From Fodinibius sediminis (GTDB taxonomy: Bacteria > Bacteroidota > Rhodothermia > Balneolales > Balneolaceae), in assembly GCF_900182555.1 (NCBI RefSeq), contig NZ_FXTH01000003.1, positions 124,001 to 188,000 of the forward strand: 64,000 nucleotides of DNA, in the 5' to 3' direction. The notes below the pieces were generated by a model. The model searched no databases. It was not told where the DNA came from and was given only the letters and a program-made list of their open reading frames with translations. Positions 60,487 to 64,000 of the stretch are shown piece by piece (position 1 is the first letter of the stretch; each line of letters opens with the position of its first letter). The position numbers and the translations under genes were made by a program.

Positions 60487-60996
60487 TCAGGAATAATAGC
60501 TCAGTGCCAGCTCTGCGATATCTGCTTGGTTATTATTGAACTGCTCAACGGTGCCTTGGGCAGCAGCGTCGCCATGATAGATCTTTCCGCCCTGGTAGGC
60601 CGTAAAAAGCAGGGTACCAAGCGATAGGATGGCCGCTATGGCCAAAATAGAAAGCAGGGTGTTCTTCCACCGCAGGTTGTGTGAGAGGGCAAACAGGCCT
60701 GCGAGACTCAACAGTCCGGTGACAACAGAAAACCAGAAGGCAATTTCAGCTGCTTCTTCATGATCATGAATAACCTGTGAGGAAGCAACACCGAGTTCTT
60801 CAACGATATCTTCCGCTGCTTCGCCGGTCTCCAGGGCAATGTAACTGCTGACGGCCGCCAGCAGGAACAGTACAAGTGCCATTTGCTGGATAGGCAGATT
60901 ATGTTTGAATAGGCCCCACCCCAGGATCAGAAGGCCGAAAAGCATACTGAAAATGGGAATATGGTTAACAATGAGGTGTAGATAGTCGGCATCCAT
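60487..60996 (-). CDS. membrane protein encoded beside the heavy-metal RND pump
   Basis: This 169-residue protein has four to five membrane spans (about 10-28, 36-52, 85-102, 110-132 and a weaker one). The N-terminal 'HLIVNHIPIFSMLFG' resembles DUF2231-type proteins, which can bind haem through a conserved His pair. H7, H12, H77 and H101 are candidate ligands. It starts 17 bases after the RND gene stop on the same strand and is probably in one operon with it. Confidence 0.7.
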   Translation of the reverse strand: MDADYLHLIVNHIPIFSMLFGLLILGWGLFKHNLPIQQMALVLFLLAAVSSYIALETGEAAEDIVEELGVASSQVIHDHEEAAEIAFWFSVVTGLLSLAGLFALSHNLRWKNTLLSILAIAAILSLGTLLFTAYQGGKIYHGDAAAQGTVEQFNNNQADIAELALSYYS

Positions 60997-61012
60997 GATA
61001 TCTCCTTTTTAG

Positions 61013-64000
61013 TTAGAATGTTTCTTTTTTTGTTTCCAGTTTTTTGTCTTTTTCCATCCAGTGATAGACGGTTGGCAGCACCAGGAGGGTAAGCAGGGTA
61101 GCAGTTATGAGCCCTCCGACTACGACCGAAGCCAATGGGCGCTGTACTTCGGAACCCGGACCGGTATTAAAGGCCATGGGGATAAATCCGAGACTGGCGA
61201 CCAGGGCTGTCATAAGCACCGGCCGCAGTCGGTCACTGGCCCCTTGAATGACAGCTGTTTTAAGATCCCTGCCTTCCTTTCGCAAATCATTCAGGTGAGC
61301 CACCAAAACAATACCGTTCAGCACAGCTACCCCAAAAAGGGCAACGAAACCAATACTGGCTGATACGGAAAGGTACAGTCCGCGCAGCCAGAGGATAAAT
61401 ATTCCCCCGGACAGCGCCATTGGAAGGTTTAAAAATATGAGCAGGGTGAACCGGAGTTTTCCAAACATCAGGTAGAGCAGTCCGATGATTATCAAAAGTG
61501 AAATGGGAACCACCAGGTAGAGGTGATTCATGGCTCGCTGCTGATTTTCGAAAGTCCCGCCGTATTGGATAAAATATCCCGCAGGGATGCTGACCTGGTC
61601 GGCGATAGTGTTGCGCAGATTTGAAACATAGGTTCCCATGTCAATATCACGGATATTAATACCCAGCACGACCCGTCGCCAGCCGTTTTCACGGGCAATT
61701 TCGCGAGGCCCCTCTTCGGCGTGAATATCCGCTACTTCCTTAAGTGGTATATAGCCTCCATTGGGGAGTTGCAGAGGAACTTCCATGATGTCTTGAAAGC
61801 TGTTTCTGAGTTCCTCGGGTAATCGGACATTAATATTGAACCGCCGTTGACCCTCGAAAATTTGTCCAGCTTCACTGCCCCCGATGCCGGTTCCAATGAC
61901 GTGCTGTACATGGTTGACATTTAACCCGTAGGAAGCCACCGCCTCGCGGTTGATGGCAATGTTGTAGTACGGCTGCCCGCTGCTTTGTTCAAGATAGAAG
62001 TTGTCTGTTCCTTCAATATTGTTGAGCATATTGGAAATGCGTTGTCCAACGACATTGAGGGTATCCATGTTTTCACCGAATATTTTTATGGCAATATCCG
62101 ACTTAACCCCGCTGGTCAACTCATCCACCCGCATGGCAATGGGCTGGGTGATATTGTATGAGAGCCCCGGCTCAGTTTCCAGGTAGGGGCGAATATCATT
62201 GATGATATCTGCTTTGCTCATCCCGTCGCGCCACTTTTCAGGTGGATGCAATACGACCCAGACATCGGTCTGGTGCACACCCATCCAGTCGTTGGCCAGG
62301 TCAGACCGTCCAGTTTTGGGGACCACTGTTTTTATTTCAGGGATATTCCGGCTGAGCTTGCCGGCCAGCCAGTCTGCATTCTCAACGGATTCTTCCAGGG
62401 TCACCGAAGGCATCCGAACCTGCTCAATCAGGATGGATCCCTCATCCAGTTCCGGCAGGAATTCGGTGCCAAGCAAGGGAATGAGGGCTACCGAAAGGCC
62501 GAAAATCGTAACGGAAGTCGCAACGATGATCCCTTTTTTGTTCAGGCTTCTTTCTAGAAACCGTTCGTACCGTGGGCGCAGCCAGTTGATAACGTAGTTC
62601 TTGCGGATTTTAACGCCATTGCGAAATACGATGGCTGAGAGCGCGGGCACATAAACGAGCGCCAGAATCAGGGAACCCAGGACGGCCGTAGCCACCGTGA
62701 TGGCCATGGGACGATAGAGGATGCCCTCCATTCCCGAGAAGGTCATGACAGGCACATAGACCATCAGGATAATGAGAACCCCAAAGAAGATGGGGCGCGC
62801 AACTTCGTGGGCCGCTTCGCGAATAATGAGCAGGCGGGATTTTTGAGATCGGTCATTATGTAACTTTTCCACAATGTTCTCGACCATTACCACCGAGCCA
62901 TCCACGACCATACCAAAATCTATGGCCCCCAGGCTCATCAGGTTGGCCGCCAATCCCACTTGCTCCATGCCGATAAAGGCAAAAAGCATGGAAAGAGGGA
63001 TGACGGAAGCTACAATGAGAGCCCCGGAAATTTCTCCCAGGAGGAGAAGAAGGACGGCGATGACAAAGAAGCCGCCTTCCACCAGGTTGGTGATGATGGT
63101 ATCGGTGGTGCGATCCACAAGATCCGACTGATCATAAAATTTTTCAATATAGACGCCTTCGGGCAAGCTTTGGTTTACCTCGTCAATCTTGGCATCCATG
63201 TCATTGATGACCTCACGCCCGTTACCTCCTCTTAGCATCATGGCAATACCGGTTACCACTTCGCCCTTTCCATCCTGGGTAACGGCCCCCTGCCGCAGCT
63301 GTCGGCCGATGGAGACTGTGGCAATGTCTTTGACATAGACCGGCCTTCCTTCCAGCTCTTTGACAATGATATCCTCAATATCATTGATATTGCCAATTTG
63401 CCCGAACCCCCGTACAATATATTGTTCGCGATTGTGTTCAAGGTAATTGCCCCCCGAGACGCTATTGTTGTTTTCAATAGCATCGGTCAAATCCTTGAGT
63501 CCAATCCCGAAGTTCATGAGTTGATCCGGGTCAACGGTCACTTCATACTGTTTGACAAAGCCTCCAAAAGAGTTGATTTCAGTGACGCCCTTGACTGTTT
63601 TGAGCTGGGGGGCAATCAGCCAGTCCTGGATGGTCCGCAGTTCAGTAAGGGTATAAGTGTCGCCCCGCACCACATATTGCACAATTTCCCCCAGTGCTGT
63701 GGAGATAGGTCCCAGTTGTGGCGAGGAAACACCCTGGGGAAGCTGCCCGGTGATACCTTGAATACGTTGACTGACCAGCTGCCGGGCAAAATAGATATCT
63801 GTGCCTTCTTCAAATTCAACGGTTACAGCTGACAGGCCAAACTGGGAGATCGAGCGCACTTCTTTAACGTCTGGAAGACCATTCATGGAAGTTTCAATCG
63901 GATAGCTTACCAGCCGTTCAACGTCATATGGCGAATATTGACCGGCCTTGGTGATGACAAGCACTTGAACGGGTGTGACGTCCGGCTGGGAGTTGATGGG
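61013..64000 (-). CDS. heavy-metal RND efflux pump, CzcA type (5' end beyond the window)
   Basis: This is the inner-membrane component of a heavy-metal (HME) RND exporter. The frame is open to the right edge, so the N-terminal helix is missing and no start can be given (visible part about 995 codons). It shows the porter and transmembrane repeat pattern, 'GAIDFGMVVDGSVVMVEN' in TM4 with the HME-specific acidic residues, and the HME block 'PIAMRVDELTSGVKSDIAIK'. The latter resembles CzcA (Co/Zn/Cd) more than CusA (Cu/Ag). Adaptor and outer-membrane genes probably lie beyond the window. Confidence 0.92.
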   Translation of the reverse strand, partial: PINSQPDVTPVQVLVITKAGQYSPYDVERLVSYPIETSMNGLPDVKEVRSISQFGLSAVTVEFEEGTDIYFARQLVSQRIQGITGQLPQGVSSPQLGPISTALGEIVQYVVRGDTYTLTELRTIQDWLIAPQLKTVKGVTEINSFGGFVKQYEVTVDPDQLMNFGIGLKDLTDAIENNNSVSGGNYLEHNREQYIVRGFGQIGNINDIEDIIVKELEGRPVYVKDIATVSIGRQLRQGAVTQDGKGEVVTGIAMMLRGGNGREVINDMDAKIDEVNQSLPEGVYIEKFYDQSDLVDRTTDTIITNLVEGGFFVIAVLLLLLGEISGALIVASVIPLSMLFAFIGMEQVGLAANLMSLGAIDFGMVVDGSVVMVENIVEKLHNDRSQKSRLLIIREAAHEVARPIFFGVLIILMVYVPVMTFSGMEGILYRPMAITVATAVLGSLILALVYVPALSAIVFRNGVKIRKNYVINWLRPRYERFLERSLNKKGIIVATSVTIFGLSVALIPLLGTEFLPELDEGSILIEQVRMPSVTLEESVENADWLAGKLSRNIPEIKTVVPKTGRSDLANDWMGVHQTDVWVVLHPPEKWRDGMSKADIINDIRPYLETEPGLSYNITQPIAMRVDELTSGVKSDIAIKIFGENMDTLNVVGQRISNMLNNIEGTDNFYLEQSSGQPYYNIAINREAVASYGLNVNHVQHVIGTGIGGSEAGQIFEGQRRFNINVRLPEELRNSFQDIMEVPLQLPNGGYIPLKEVADIHAEEGPREIARENGWRRVVLGINIRDIDMGTYVSNLRNTIADQVSIPAGYFIQYGGTFENQQRAMNHLYLVVPISLLIIIGLLYLMFGKLRFTLLIFLNLPMALSGGIFILWLRGLYLSVSASIGFVALFGVAVLNGIVLVAHLNDLRKEGRDLKTAVIQGASDRLRPVLMTALVASLGFIPMAFNTGPGSEVQRPLASVVVGGLITATLLTLLVLPTVYHWMEKDKKLETKKETF

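Noticed and set aside
1-64000. CRISPR arrays, rRNA, tRNA and intact insertion sequences
   Set aside because: No regularly spaced repeats, no transposase motifs and no tRNA T-loop signatures were found when reading intergenic regions. A covariance-model search would be decisive for tRNAs.

Overview
The window is bacterial chromosome of moderate GC with tightly packed operons. It has no rRNA, tRNA, CRISPR array or intact insertion sequence that I can find. The gene content suggests the Bacteroidota/Rhodothermota/Balneolota side of the tree, and Balneolales is my best guess. Pointers are two TonB-dependent receptors with an N-terminal carboxypeptidase-regulatory-like domain, an AraC regulator fused to a metal-binding domain, a choice-of-anchor-V-type CXXCH protein, a collagen-like lipoprotein and weak Shine-Dalgarno sequences. 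This placement is inference, not a computed result.

Layout. 0-3 kb: phospholipid synthase, Nudix hydrolase, small regulators, DinB-fold protein. 3-11 kb: an NtrB/NtrC-like sigma-54 system, two YceI proteins, a lone receiver, a 1.6 kb stretch of decayed sequence, and a porin. 11-17 kb: PhoX-like phosphatase and an AcrAB-type RND pump (no outer-membrane channel gene nearby). 17-25 kb: membrane hydrolase, Gfo/Idh oxidoreductase, slipin/NfeD pair, TetR regulator, PLP decarboxylase, HtpX. 25-27 kb: small proteins and a collagen-like lipoprotein. 27-33.4 kb: sugar-acid catabolism (gluconokinase, 6-phosphogluconate dehydrogenase, SDR, lactonase, IlvD/Edd dehydratase). 33.5-38.2 kb: TonB-dependent receptor plus an OmpR-type two-component system. 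38.4-48.3 kb: DUF3124 lipoprotein with a CPA2 antiporter, FetAB, S9 peptidase, KptA, Vgb-like propeller, CXXCH protein, DoxX. 48.4-53 kb: secreted proteins, a polysaccharide deacetylase beside a broken glycosyltransferase, and an NTF2-like protein. 53-64 kb: a metal-homeostasis block (P1B ATPase, AraC-HMA regulator, CDF exporter, OprC-like copper receptor, Cys/His-rich protein, CzcA-type RND pump running off the right edge).

Two regulatory circuits can be read from the DNA. (1) Pairs of TTGCA-N4-TGCAA palindromes, 32 bp centre to centre in both cases, sit about 140-195 bp upstream of -24/-12 (sigma-54) promoter candidates. These promoters serve the YceI operon, the divergent lone receiver and the porin. 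The NtrC-like activator at 4.3-5.7 kb is the obvious binder. (2) Direct repeats of (T)CTGAAG with an 11-bp period lie upstream of the response regulator at 38.2 kb, the TonB receptor at 35.9 kb and the RND pump operon at 17.1 kb. They suggest one OmpR-family regulon.

The metal block reads as a coherent export and uptake module, probably Zn/Cd/Co plus Cu. The sugar-acid cluster offers a phosphorylating route (gluconate to ribulose-5-phosphate) and a non-phosphorylating dehydrogenase/lactonase/dehydratase route.
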